From Chitinophagaceae bacterium (GTDB taxonomy: Bacteria > Bacteroidota > Bacteroidia > Chitinophagales > Chitinophagaceae), in assembly GCA_947380605.1 (NCBI GenBank), contig CANCRO010000015.1, positions 1-41,199 of the forward strand: a stretch of DNA of 41,199 nt, given 5' to 3'. The first letter of the stretch is position 1. Each line of letters opens with the position of its first letter. Shown piece by piece: positions 31,330 through 40,900 of this stretch. Position numbers and translations under genes: made by a program. The notes below the pieces were generated by a model that saw only the letters and a list, made by a program, of their open reading frames with translations, did no database searches and was not told where the DNA came from.

Positions 31330-32763
31330 ATGGATAAAGTTTTTGATAAAGTTTGGTCTAACTGTTTAGAAATAATCAAAGACATTGTGGAGTGGCAGCA
31401 TTACAAAACTTGGTTTGAGCCCATCAAACCAGTTGCGCTAAAAGAAAAGGTATTGACGATTCAAGTACCAAGTCAATTCTTTTTTGAATACCTCGAAGAA
31501 CATTACATTAGTTTATTATCCAAAACACTCAAAAGGGAATTAGGAAAAGATGCACGGTTAGAATATAGGATTATGGTGGATAGCGGAAATAGCAAAAACA
31601 AACCGCTTACAATGGATGTTCCTGGTAATGGTTTTAAATCATACTCAAATAACGAAATGGATTTTCCTTTAGTGATAAATAATCCGGTAAAAAATCCTTT
31701 TGTTATTCCTGGATTGAAGAAAATGCAAATTGATCCTCAGCTCAATAGTGCCTATACTTTTGAGAGTTATATTGAGGGAGATTGCAACAGGGTAGCTCGT
31801 AGGGCAGGTAAAACAGTCGCTGAGAAACCAGGTTCCACTTCTTTTAATCCCTTAGTTATTTATGGAGGCGTAGGTTTAGGTAAAACCCATTTAGCTCAGG
31901 CAATAGGCAATGAAGTTAAAAGGCTTCATAGCAATAAGGTAGTATTATATGTAAGTTCTGAGAAGTTTATCAATCAGTTTATAGATCATGGACGTAATGG
32001 TGCTATCAATGATTTCATACATTTTTATCAGTTGATAGATGTATTAATTATTGATGATGTACAGTTTTTTAATCGTGCCGAAAAGTCTCAGGATGCTTTC
32101 TTCTCTATTTTCAATCACTTGCATCAAAGTGGCAAACAGTTAATTTTAACTAGTGATAAAGCGCCTAAAGATTTGGAAGGGGTTCAAGAAAGGTTGCTCA
32201 GTCGTTTTAGATGGGGCTTAAGTGCGGATCTTCAAGTTCCTGATTATGATACTAAGATTGAGATCTTGGAGAAAAAAATGAAAAATGATGGTCTGGAGAT
32301 GCCGCGAGAGGTGGTAAAATATATTGCTTATAATATTAATAGTAATGTTAGGGAATTAGAAGGGGCACTCATTTCATTGTTAGCTCAGTCATCACTTAAT
32401 AAAAGAGAGATAGATCTTGAGTTGGCCAAAAAGGTATTAAGGAATTTTGTAAAATCTTCCAGTAAGGAAATCACGATTGATGCTATTCAGAAAATGGTTT
32501 GTGAATACTATGATGTTCCTTATGATAAGCTACTTCAAAAAACTAGAAAAAGAGAAATAGTACAAGCTCGTCAGATAACGATGTTTTTATCAAAGGCTTT
32601 CACTAAAAACTCACTTAAAACTATTGGAGAGCATTTTGGCGGAAGAGATCACACCACGGTTATTCATAGCTGTCAGACAGTAAAAGACCTAATGGATACA
32701 GATAGTATCTTTAAAGAAAGTGTAATGGAATTGCAGCAAAAAGTTCAGTTAGCTGCGATGTAA
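31330..32763 (+). CDS. dnaA: Chromosomal replication initiator protein DnaA
   Basis: DnaA binds origin boxes and opens the duplex to start replication. The 477 residues show domain I (about 1-85), a linker, and the AAA+ domain III with Walker A GGVGLGKT (179-186) and Walker B LIIDDVQF (239-246). The arginine-finger segment LLSRFRWGL follows, and domain IV carries the DnaA-box-binding signature GGRDHTTVIHSC (437-448). Length and layout are normal. A strong terminator follows the stop codon, so it is transcribed alone. dnaN and other usual oriC neighbours are absent, as is common in Bacteroidota. Confidence 0.97.
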   Translation: MDKVFDKVWSNCLEIIKDIVEWQHYKTWFEPIKPVALKEKVLTIQVPSQFFFEYLEEHYISLLSKTLKRELGKDARLEYRIMVDSGNSKNKPLTMDVPGNGFKSYSNNEMDFPLVINNPVKNPFVIPGLKKMQIDPQLNSAYTFESYIEGDCNRVARRAGKTVAEKPGSTSFNPLVIYGGVGLGKTHLAQAIGNEVKRLHSNKVVLYVSSEKFINQFIDHGRNGAINDFIHFYQLIDVLIIDDVQFFNRAEKSQDAFFSIFNHLHQSGKQLILTSDKAPKDLEGVQERLLSRFRWGLSADLQVPDYDTKIEILEKKMKNDGLEMPREVVKYIAYNINSNVRELEGALISLLAQSSLNKREIDLELAKKVLRNFVKSSSKEITIDAIQKMVCEYYDVPYDKLLQKTRKREIVQARQITMFLSKAFTKNSLKTIGEHFGGRDHTTVIHSCQTVKDLMDTDSIFKESVMELQQKVQLAAM

Positions 32764-32786
32764 ATATTATTATTGAAAAATCATTT

Positions 32787-32817
32787 CCAAATACTCAGGT
32801 ATTTGGATTTTTTTTTG
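32787..32817 (+). terminator. Rho-independent terminator after dnaA
   Basis: CCAAATAC (32787-32794) and GTATTTGG (32799-32806) form a perfect 8-bp stem with loop TCAG, followed by A and about ten T. Confidence 0.9.
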
Positions 32818-32949
32818 TCCGAAGGGGTAAAAGGATCTAGAATTTTCAAAGTTGGATTGTTTATTTGAATGTGATTTTTAGGTTTAATTCTTATAGAGTA
32901 GGAGTTTTGTAGCGATTCAAGAATTATTTTGTTCATTTTCTTATTTTGT

Positions 32950-32981
32950 TTTGGGTATATGAGTGTTGAAGTGTATTTTTG
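32950..32981 (+). promoter_or_regulatory. Promoter of the tRNA-Ser/tRNA-Pro pair
   Basis: TTTG (32950-32953), a 20-base spacer and TATTTTTG (32974-32981) match both boxes and the spacing of the Bacteroidota sigma-A promoter exactly. tRNA-Ser begins 28 bases after the -7 element. This is the clearest promoter in the window. Confidence 0.85.
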
Positions 32982-33009
32982 CAACCCCTTATAAAAGTTA
33001 GGGCAGGTA

Positions 33010-33098
33010 GGAGAGATGCCTGAGTGGCCGAAAGGAACGGTTTGCTAAATCGTCGTACGGGTAACACTGTACCGTGGGTTCGAATCCCACTCTCTCCG
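33010..33098 (+). tRNA. tRNA-Ser (anticodon GCT)
   Basis: A long-variable-arm tRNA of 89 bases. The acceptor stem GGAGAGA/TCTCTCC (33010-33016, 33091-33097) is followed by discriminator G33098. The anticodon loop TTTGCTAA reads AGC/AGU serine codons. The T arm GTGGGTTCGAATCCCAC is intact. CCA is not fully encoded (only CA follows). Confidence 0.96.
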
Positions 33099-33179
33099 CA
33101 AACAGATCTTTTAGTTATTAACCATTCCCAATTTTTTACACTTTTATAAAGTGTAGACTAAATGGTAAATATTTTTCTT

Positions 33180-33253
33180 CGGGATGTAGCGTAGCCCGGT
33201 ATCGCGCCTGGTTTGGGACCAGGAGGTCGCAGGTTCGAATCCTGCCATCCCGA
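33180..33253 (+). tRNA. tRNA-Pro (anticodon TGG)
   Basis: A 74-base cloverleaf: acceptor CGGGATG/CATCCCG (33180-33186, 33246-33252), discriminator A33253, anticodon stem CCTGG/CCAGG with anticodon TGG, and T arm GCAGGTTCGAATCCTGC. It lies 81 bases after tRNA-Ser and is probably cut from the same transcript. CCA is not encoded. Confidence 0.96.
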
Positions 33254-33299
33254 CTTGCTTGTTTTCTAAGACTATTAGTTTTGGAAAATATTTTTTGAA

Positions 33300-33326
33300 A
33301 GCCGACTTTTAGAGTCGGCTTTTTTC
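33300..33326 (+). terminator. Rho-independent terminator after the tRNA genes
   Basis: AGCCGACT (33300-33307) and AGTCGGCT (33313-33320) form a perfect GC-rich 8-bp stem with loop TTTAG, followed by a T run. Confidence 0.92.
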
Positions 33327-33381
33327 GTTTTAGCTATTTTCTATTTCTTAGCCAGAAAAAAATATTCAAAACTAATTTGCA

Positions 33382-34158
33382 ATGATAAAAAAAATGAGTT
33401 TACAAATGATACGGATAAGTGTAATCATTTCGTTGATGATTGTTAATTGCTTTCATGTATTTGGCCAGTCTGCAAAAGACAAAGATGGCTTTGTAAAAAT
33501 ATTTAATGGAAAAACCCTTGCCGGATGGGAGGGCGACCCTACTTATTGGCGAGTTGAAAAGGGCAGTTTGGTGGGGGAAATTACTCCTTCCACTTAGTTG
33601 AAAACCAATTCATTTATCATTTGGCAAGGCGGCAGTCCAGCGGATTTTGAAATCAAACTCGAATTTAAAATAACAAAATCGGGTAATAGTGGTATCAATT
33701 ATCGTAGCTCATTACTTTCAGAGGTACCCTATGCATTAAAAGGGTATCAAGCAGATATTGACGGGGCTAATCGATATACTGGTCAAAATTATGAAGAGAG
33801 AGCGAGGACAACTTTGGCTTATATAGGTGAAAGGGTATCAGTGGATGTATTGGCTAATTCAACTGATGCACTTAAAGATCATATTAAGAATAATGCCTGG
33901 TTGGTGCGCACAGTAAATGGTTCGCTCGGAAAGGCAGATGAATTAGTTAATACCATTCAATCAGACAATTGGAATACCTGTCATATAATCGCAAAGGGAA
34001 ATAGACTATTACATTATATGAATAATGTTTTGATGAGTGATGTAACAGATAACGATCCTGTGAATAGAAAGTCCGCCGGGTTAATTGGTGTTCAAGTGCA
34101 TGTGGGACCACCTATGAAAGTGGAATATAGAAATATTCGATTGAAGGAAATCAAATAA
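33382..34158 (+). pseudogene. DUF1080 (3-keto-disaccharide hydrolase-like) gene with in-frame stop
   Basis: Two frames in the same phase join into one DUF1080 protein of about 258 residues. The first (33382-33597, 71 codons) has a signal peptide and the domain start (FVKIFNGKTLAGWEGDP, YWRVEKGSLVGEITPST), and ends at TAG (33595-33597). The second runs on from TTG at 33598 with KTNSFIIWQGG, KSGNSGINYRS and GLIGVQVHVGPPMKVEYRNI. DUF1080 proteins are secreted concanavalin-like enzymes; characterised members cleave 3-keto-glycosides. The break is a single codon without a frameshift, and the sequence on both sides is well conserved, so the lesion is recent, a read-through site, or a sequence error. 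The second part alone would have no signal peptide. A Tat-exported isomerase gene follows. Confidence 0.85.
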
Positions 34159-34383
34159 GTTTTTAGAACTCAATAGTTGGAGATGACCTAATATGTCTTT
34201 TCTTTTGGAAATGTTTTATATGACCAATTTCATATTTTAAAACTTTAATATGCTATTATTACCTAATTTATTAATTTTTGGAAAATGGTCTTAATAGCAG
34301 AGGTAATAGCAGTATAAATGAGAAAAAATAAAAAAGTATTTTAAGTATAAAAAATCCTAATTTCAATATCTAAAATTAAAACA

Positions 34384-35400
34384 ATGACAAAACAAACCAA
34401 TCGTCGCGATTTCTTGCTTAAAACGAGTCTTGCTTCCTTAACTCTTTTTGTTTCTAGTAAATCTGTTTTAGCAGATGTATCTCATTCATTTTTATTAGAC
34501 AAACCCAATTCAAAATTTGCCGGTGTACAAATAGGTGCCATTACCTATTCTTGGAGAAGTTTGCCAAGTAGTCCAGAGCAAATTCTTCAATACTGTCTTG
34601 ATTCAAATATTAGTGCAATTGAATTAATGGGTGATTCAATTGAAACCTATGCGGGTAAGCCTGAGAATACATTTCGCAGAGCTCCACGTACTCCAGGACA
34701 GCCAAGAACAATTACTGATGAAGAAAAAAAGCAAATGGCTGCTTATCAACAGCAAGTAGCGGAATGGCGTGCAACTGTTTCTATGGATGCATTTACAAAG
34801 ATTAAAAAAATGTTTAAAAAAGCTGGGGTTACTATTTATGCATTTAAACCGAATGCACTTGAAGTTAGTAATACAGATGCTGAAATTGAATATGCACTAA
34901 GAGCTGCAAAAGCATTGGGTGCTAAATCAGTTACGGTTGAAATTCCAAGAGATCCTCAACATTCTAAAAGACTAGGTGATTTAGCAGCTAAGCATAAAGT
35001 ATATATTGGATACCATGCTCATACCCAAGCTACTGATACTGCATGGGATGTTGCTTTAGCTCAGTCTCCATACAATTCAATGAATCTTGATTGTGGACAT
35101 TACATAGCTGCTGGCGGAAACAATACTAAAGAAAGTTTGATTGCATTAATTCAAGCTAAACACGACCGTATTACTAGTATGCACATTAAGGATAGACATA
35201 ACAAAGAGAAGGGTGGAGCGAATGTAGTATGGGGTTTAGGTGAAACTCCTTTAGAAGCAATCTTTGCTCTTTTAAAAGAAAAAAAATATCCAATTCCTGC
35301 TACCATTGAATTAGAATATGATATTCCTGCGGGATCTGATCCTGTTCAAGAAACTAAAAAATGTGTAGCCTATGCTAAAAAAGCATTGGAAACTGCTTAA
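34384..35400 (+). CDS. Tat-exported sugar phosphate isomerase/epimerase family protein
   Basis: The 338-residue protein begins with a twin-arginine signal (R7-R8-D-F-L, then a hydrophobic stretch to about residue 30, SVLAD), so it is exported folded. The remainder is a xylose-isomerase-like TIM barrel: NISAIELMGDSIE, VTIYAFKPNAL, GAKSVTVEIP, IGYHAHTQATD, NLDCGHYIAAGG, SMHIKDRH and PATIELEYDIPAG, with the Glu/Asp/His metal ligands expected at strand ends. Such proteins often neighbour DUF1080 genes and act on keto-sugars; here it follows the broken DUF1080 gene by 225 bases, a gap in which I see nothing. The exact substrate is not known. Confidence 0.88.
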   Translation: MTKQTNRRDFLLKTSLASLTLFVSSKSVLADVSHSFLLDKPNSKFAGVQIGAITYSWRSLPSSPEQILQYCLDSNISAIELMGDSIETYAGKPENTFRRAPRTPGQPRTITDEEKKQMAAYQQQVAEWRATVSMDAFTKIKKMFKKAGVTIYAFKPNALEVSNTDAEIEYALRAAKALGAKSVTVEIPRDPQHSKRLGDLAAKHKVYIGYHAHTQATDTAWDVALAQSPYNSMNLDCGHYIAAGGNNTKESLIALIQAKHDRITSMHIKDRHNKEKGGANVVWGLGETPLEAIFALLKEKKYPIPATIELEYDIPAGSDPVQETKKCVAYAKKALETA

Positions 35401-35441
35401 TTTTTTTAAGAAGTAAGATGGTAAAATTTTACCCTCTCAAT

Positions 35442-35474
35442 AAAACCTCACTGATTCATTTCAGTGAGGTTTTA
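35442..35474 (+). terminator. Terminator hairpin after the isomerase gene
   Basis: AAAACCTCACTG (35442-35453) and CAGTGAGGTTTT (35462-35473) are perfectly complementary with an 8-base loop. The A/T flanks make it usable in both directions. Confidence 0.85.
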
Positions 35475-35606
35475 TGTTTAAATAAAAGAATCAAATCTAA
35501 TGATAACAGCGGATGTTTATTAATTACTATACCCTAACTATTTGAATGTTAAAATTTCTAGTTATTTTTAAATTCAAATAGTTTCAATTTTTTAAAATCC
35601 ATTTTT

Positions 35607-36104
35607 ATGATTTCCAGAAATAGCAAAAAGCTAAAAGTGATAGAAGTCTTCGATTTTTGCGAATTGAGAAAGGACGAATCGAATGGTCATTTGGGATTAT
35701 TTTCAAGAAAAAAGTTTTCGATGGGAGACCTCGTGATTAATTTCGGTTCTTCCACGATGCTAGATACCCCTAATTATTTAACTGTTCAAATAGGGATTAA
35801 TCAGCATATCCTAATGTCTCCTGAATATTTACAATTTACCAATCATAGTTGTAATCCCAATTTATTATATAATACTGCTACGATGGAATTGGAATGTTTG
35901 CGTGATATTTCTATTGGAGATGAGTTAACTTTTTTTTATCCTGCAACTGAATGGAAAATGTCCCAAAAATTTGAATGCCAATGTGGAGAAATTGACTGTA
36001 TAGGTTTAGTGAAAGGCGCTGCAGATATTGCTATTGAAATATTAAATAAATATAAATTGACCAATTTTATCAAGTCAATGCTGAAGGATAAAAATCAAGG
36101 GTAA
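35607..36104 (+). CDS. SET-domain protein (lysine methyltransferase-like)
   Basis: The 165-residue protein contains a compact SET domain: GHLGLFSRKKFSMGDLVINF (SAM-binding strand region), the knot motif N79-H-S-C-N-P-N85, and GDELTFFYPATEW. It ends in a post-SET-like cluster C124-x-C126-x4-C131 which in eukaryotic enzymes binds zinc together with the NHSC cysteine. SET enzymes transfer methyl from S-adenosylmethionine to protein lysines. All motifs look intact. The target protein is unknown. It stands alone between a terminator and the small secreted gene at 36286. Spread between eukaryotes and bacteria is documented for this domain; origin of this copy is undetermined. Confidence 0.88.
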   Translation: MISRNSKKLKVIEVFDFCELRKDESNGHLGLFSRKKFSMGDLVINFGSSTMLDTPNYLTVQIGINQHILMSPEYLQFTNHSCNPNLLYNTATMELECLRDISIGDELTFFYPATEWKMSQKFECQCGEIDCIGLVKGAADIAIEILNKYKLTNFIKSMLKDKNQG

Positions 36105-36244
36105 AAAATATTAAAATAAATATTTGATAATCAATTGATTACACATTTAAAAGGTTAATTTTAATTGCCGTTTAGATCAGTGGAGGGTATTTATCATTCA
36201 ATGAATAAAGGGCTAGGGTTAGATTGCTCAAAAACTGTTAAAGT

Positions 36245-36277
36245 GTTGCTATGCTATTCGTTCGATTGTTATCTTTG
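36245..36277 (+). promoter_or_regulatory. Promoter of the small secreted protein gene
   Basis: GTTG (36245-36248), a 21-base spacer, and the perfect -7 element TATCTTTG (36270-36277). The ATG follows eight bases later, so the 5' leader would be very short. Confidence 0.65.
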
Positions 36278-36285
36278 TCGCCGTT

Positions 36286-36648
36286 ATGAAAATAATATTA
36301 TTTTGTATTGGTTTTGTATTGTCAATACTTCATCCTACTTCTAATTCTTTTGCAGGGAGCGGTGTATCTTTTCATACTATCAATTTGGTTCATATTGAGT
36401 CATTGCCTCAACAGGATTATTCTCAGGATAATGATCAATATGTAGGTGATTATTTGACGGGTATATTAGACGATGATACCAATGAATCTGAAAGAAAAAA
36501 TAGTCTTCTTTCTAAAGGTTCATTTAAATTATATTCTTTTATTTCTCCTGGTCTTTATAGTAAGACTTTTAATGGCATCTGGTCTGCCAGAATTTTTTTC
36601 AAGTTTCATGTTCCCCTCTTTGTTTTCCTAGGGTCTTTAAGGCTCTGA
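36286..36648 (+). CDS. Small secreted or membrane protein, unknown function
   Basis: I do not recognise this 120-residue protein. It has an N-terminal signal peptide (about 1-23, ending SFAG). A polar, Asp-rich middle follows (DYSQDNDQYVGDYLTG, LDDDTNESERKN), and the C-terminus is aromatic and hydrophobic (ARIFFKFHVPLFVFLGSLRL). A well-formed promoter supports it as a real gene. It lies 204 bases upstream of the RND efflux operon in the same direction; whether it is linked to the pump is not known. Confidence 0.6.
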   Translation: MKIILFCIGFVLSILHPTSNSFAGSGVSFHTINLVHIESLPQQDYSQDNDQYVGDYLTGILDDDTNESERKNSLLSKGSFKLYSFISPGLYSKTFNGIWSARIFFKFHVPLFVFLGSLRL

Positions 36649-36658
36649 TACTTATTTT

Positions 36659-36692
36659 AATTTGAAGAAGAATGTTGTTCTCACTTCAAATT
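36659..36692 (+). repeat. Imperfect long hairpin after the small secreted gene
   Basis: AATTTGAAG (36659-36667) pairs with CTTCAAATT (36684-36692), and inside it AGAA pairs with TTCT around loop TGTTG. There is no T run directly after it. It could be a weak terminator, an mRNA processing site or a binding palindrome before the RND operon. Confidence 0.5.
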
Positions 36693-36852
36693 GCTTTCTA
36701 TCCCTCTTCTAAGTGGGGGTAATTATTTATTAGATATTGTAAATTTTTATTGTGTTATTGGTGCAGTCTTTTTTAGAAAAGAGGTATCAATATTTTTAAA
36801 GATTATAGTGATTGATACAAGTAAAATTATTTTCTGTAAACATTTTTAAGAT

Positions 36853-37929
36853 ATGAATAAAATACTGTTGATAAGCTTATGCGCTGCTGTATGTTTTACT
36901 GCATGCAAAACAAAAAAAGAAGAAAAAGAAGAGCCTGGAAAATATACGATTACTAGCCCAGTGTTGATCGATACCTCTTTTGCCAAAGATTATATTGCAC
37001 AAATTCAATCCATTCAAAATGTTGAAATTCATGCAATGGTAAAAGGGTTTATTCAATCGATCAATGTGGATGAAGGTCAACAGGTAAGGGCTGGACAGGT
37101 TTTGTTTAAAATAATGCCTAAGGAATACGAGGCTGAGTTACAAAAAGCTAAGGCGGCAGCTACAACAGCACAAATTGAATTACAAAATGTAAAAAAACTG
37201 GCAGATAAAAATATTGTATCAAGTTCAGAATTGGCGATTGCTCAAGCTAAGTTAGATGAAGCTAAAGCCGAGGTTTCACGTGCAGAATTATTTGTAAGTT
37301 TTACTGAAATTAAAGCACCTTTTGATGGGGTGATTGATCGTATTCAATTTAAACTAGGAAGCTTGATTGATGAGGGTACCCTACTCACTACCTTATCAAA
37401 CAATAAAAGTGTATTTGCCTATTTTAATGTTTCAGAAGTTGAATATTTAGATTTTAAAAATAAAAAAGTAGATGATAAGCAAAAGGTTTCTTTGTTATTA
37501 GCGAATGGAGACGAGCATAAGTACAAGGGTGTGATTGAAACAATTGAAGGACAATTTGATAATGAAACTGGAAATATTGCATTTAGGGCTAAATTTCCTA
37601 ATCCAGATTTTCTATTGAAACATGGTGAAACAGGGAAAGTTCGACTCACCTTATCTATTAAAAATGCTTTGCTTATTCCCCAAAAATGTACCTATGAATT
37701 GCAAGATAAAATATACGTTTATGTGTTAGATAAGGATAATAAACTAAAGTCTAGAAATATTTCTATAAAGCAGAAATTATCTAATTTATACATAATAGAT
37801 TCCGGATTAAACGAAACTGATAAAATACTTTTAGATGGCCTTCAGACTGCTTCGGATGATCAAAAAGTGGAAGCTGATTTCATTCCAGCTATTAAGGTAA
37901 TAGAAAACCTACAACTAATTAAACAGTAG
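36853..37929 (+). CDS. RND efflux membrane fusion protein (periplasmic adaptor)
   Basis: The 358-residue lipoprotein has lipobox FTAC (C18), then the typical HlyD/AcrA layout: a beta strand region and half lipoyl domain (VEIHAMVKGFIQSINVDEGQ, VRAGQVLFKI), a helical hairpin coiled coil (about 90-140), the second half lipoyl domain (FTEIKAPFDGVIDRIQFKLG), a beta barrel and a membrane-proximal domain. It joins the inner-membrane pump to the outer-membrane channel. The pump gene begins 29 bases downstream. No regulator gene is adjacent. Confidence 0.94.
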   Translation: MNKILLISLCAAVCFTACKTKKEEKEEPGKYTITSPVLIDTSFAKDYIAQIQSIQNVEIHAMVKGFIQSINVDEGQQVRAGQVLFKIMPKEYEAELQKAKAAATTAQIELQNVKKLADKNIVSSSELAIAQAKLDEAKAEVSRAELFVSFTEIKAPFDGVIDRIQFKLGSLIDEGTLLTTLSNNKSVFAYFNVSEVEYLDFKNKKVDDKQKVSLLLANGDEHKYKGVIETIEGQFDNETGNIAFRAKFPNPDFLLKHGETGKVRLTLSIKNALLIPQKCTYELQDKIYVYVLDKDNKLKSRNISIKQKLSNLYIIDSGLNETDKILLDGLQTASDDQKVEADFIPAIKVIENLQLIKQ

Positions 37930-37958
37930 ATTATACAAATCAAAAAAATCAACTTAAA

Positions 37959-40900
37959 ATGTTTAGTAAATTTATACAAAGACCTGTACTGTCTATTGTA
38001 GTTTCTTTAATTATTGTTTTTTTGGGATTATTGGCTCTATTGAAATTACCAATAACTCAATTCCCTTCTATATCGCCACCCAAAGTTAATATCAGTGCAG
38101 AATACCCTGGGGCAAACGGTGAGTTAATGATTAAATCTGTAGTGATTCCATTAGAGCGAGCTTTAAATGGTATTCCAGGTATAAAATATATCGCATCAGA
38201 TGCCGGTAATGATGGTGCAGCTTCAATAAGTGTTGTTTTTGAATTGGGCACTGATCCTAATATTGCAAGTGTTCAAGTGCAAAACAGAGTGGCAGCAGTC
38301 GTGAATAAATTACCCCCCATTGTTGTAAGAGAAGGAGTAAAAATTACCCGTGAGGAGTCAAATATGTTGCTGTATATCAACTTGTATAGTGATGATCCAA
38401 ATTTAGATGTAAATTTTCTATACAATTTCGCGGATATTAATTTACTAACTGAATTAAAAAAAATTGATGGTGTTGGGCTAGCAGATGTATTGGGAGATAG
38501 AGAGTATTCTATGCGTGTATGGTTAAGACCTGATAGAATGTTTGCTTATAAGGTTTCTGCGGATGATATCATGAAAGTATTGAGTGAACAGAGTTTGGAA
38601 GCATCACCTGGTAGACTAGGAGAAAGCTCCGGTAAAAAGTCACAAGCCTTTGAATATGTTTTGAAATATTCAGGAAGGTTCTCGAAAAAAGAAGATTATG
38701 AAAATATAGTTGTTAAGAGTAATGCTGATGGACAAATACTTCATCTAAAAGATGTAGCTAATATTGAATTTGGTAATGCATACTATGATTTATATTCTAA
38801 ATTAAACGGAAAGCCTTCGGCGGCAATTGTTATTAAACAATCCTATGGAAGTAATGCAAGTGAGGTAATCAAACATATTAAAGAAAAGTTAGTAGATATT
38901 AAGAAAAGTTCTTTTCCAAAAGGAATGGATTATCAAATTGGTTATGATGTTTCTACTTTTTTGGATGCTTCCATTGAAAAAGTAATTCATACTTTGGTTG
39001 AAGCCTTTTTGTTAGTTAGTTTGGTGGTATTTATTTTCTTGGCAGATTGGCGTTCAACATTAATACCTGCAATCGCAGTACCGGTCTCACTTATAGGAAC
39101 CTTCTTTGTGATGCAATTGTTTGGGATTTCTCTAAATCTAATTACATTATTTGCTTTGGTATTAGCAATTGGAATTGTAGTAGATGACGCAATTGTAGTG
39201 GTGGAGGCTGTCCACGCAAAAATGGAACAATATCATTGCAGTCCATTGGATGCTACTATCATGGCATTAAAAGAAATTGGAGGAGCTATTATAGCTATTA
39301 CTTTGGTAATGGCGGCGGTTTTTATACCTGTTTCTTTTATGAGTGGTCCAGTGGGTGTTTTTTATAGACAGTTTTCTGTAACCATGGCAACTGCTATTAT
39401 TTTATCAGGAGTAGTGGCACTTACCTTTACACCTGCCTTATGTGCTATGATATTGAAAAATACGCATGGTAAGCCTAAAAAGAAAACAATATTGAATAGT
39501 TTTTTAACAGGCTTTAATAACTGGTTTAACAGATTAGGGGATCGATATAAAAAGCTAGTCACCATTATAGTAAATAGAAGAGTTGTAACTTTTTTAATTT
39601 TAATTCTATTCTGCGGTGGTACCTGGTTTATAAGTTCAAAAGTTCCATCAGGATTTATTCCAAATGAAGATCAAGGTCTTTTTTATGCAATTATTCTTAC
39701 ACCTCCTGGTTCTACATTGGAAAGGACAGATGATATTGCCAATCAATTGCAAAAAGTTGCTGCTACTATTCCTGAGATCAAATCTGTTTCATCCATGGCT
39801 GGATATGAAATTTTATCTGAAGGAACTGGTTCAAATTCTGGGAGTCTTTTGATTAACTTAAAAGATTGGTCTGAACGAAAACGTTCAATGGATGAGGTGA
39901 TGGCTGATTTGGAAGAAAAAGCAAAAAATATTAAAGGGGCAAGTATTGAATTTTTCCCTCCTCCAGCCGTTCCTGGTTATGGTGCTGCGGGCGGCTTTGA
40001 ATTAAGGGTGGTAGATAAAATTGGAACGGGTGATTATAAATTGATGGAAAAGGTTACCAAGGATTTTGTAAATGAATTAAGTAAAAGAAAGGAATTATCT
40101 TCAGTTTTTACATTCTATAGTGCTAGTTTTCCTCAATATTTGTTAGTTGTAGATAATGAAAAGGCTGCTCAAAAAGGAGTGTCGGTGGGCGAAGCATTAG
40201 ATAATTTATCAACCTTAGTAGGAAGTAACTATGAAACCAGCTTTATAAAGTATGATCGGCAGTACAAAGTAATGGTTCAAGCTCTTCCACAATATAGAGT
40301 TTCACCTGAGGACATTTTAAAATTATATACTAAAAATGAAAAAGGTGAAATGGTACCTTATGGTGCATTTATGCGATTTGAAAAAGTTTTTGGATTAAGT
40401 GAAATTACTCGTCATAATTTGTTTAACGCTGCAGAAATAAGTGGTGGCCCTGCTCAGGGTTATAGTAGTGGTACCGCATTGTCAACAGTTACAGAAGTAG
40501 CAGCAAAAAAATTGCCTAAGGGATTTGGTATAGAATGGGCAGGTATTTCAATAGATGAATCAAGGCAAGGCAATCAAGCGATTTACATTTTTATTATTTC
40601 ATTAATATTTGTTTTTCTAGTATTATCAGCTCAGTACGAAAGTTTTCTTTTACCTCTTCCAATTATTCTATCATTACCAGTAGGAATTTTTGGAGCCTTC
40701 TTTTTGCTGAAAGTTTTGGGATTGGAAAATAATATTTATGCCCAAATTGCAATGGTAATGTTGATTGGTATCTTAGGAAAAAATGCGGTACTAATTGTTG
40801 AGTTTGCCTCACAACGTCATAGTACTGGCAGTAAACCTATGCAGGCTGCAATTGACGGTGCTGCTGCTCGACTTCGTCCAATTTTGATGACCTCCTTTGC

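Noticed and set aside
32781-32984. 67-codon minus-strand frame downstream of dnaA
   Set aside because: It overlaps the dnaA terminator and the tRNA promoter, has a Lys/Ile/Asn-rich composition typical of AT-rich noncoding sequence, and shows no domain.
33138-33155. CACTTT/AAAGTG hairpin between the two tRNA genes as a terminator
   Set aside because: No T run follows it, and the two tRNAs most likely share the strong promoter upstream; it may be a processing site at most.
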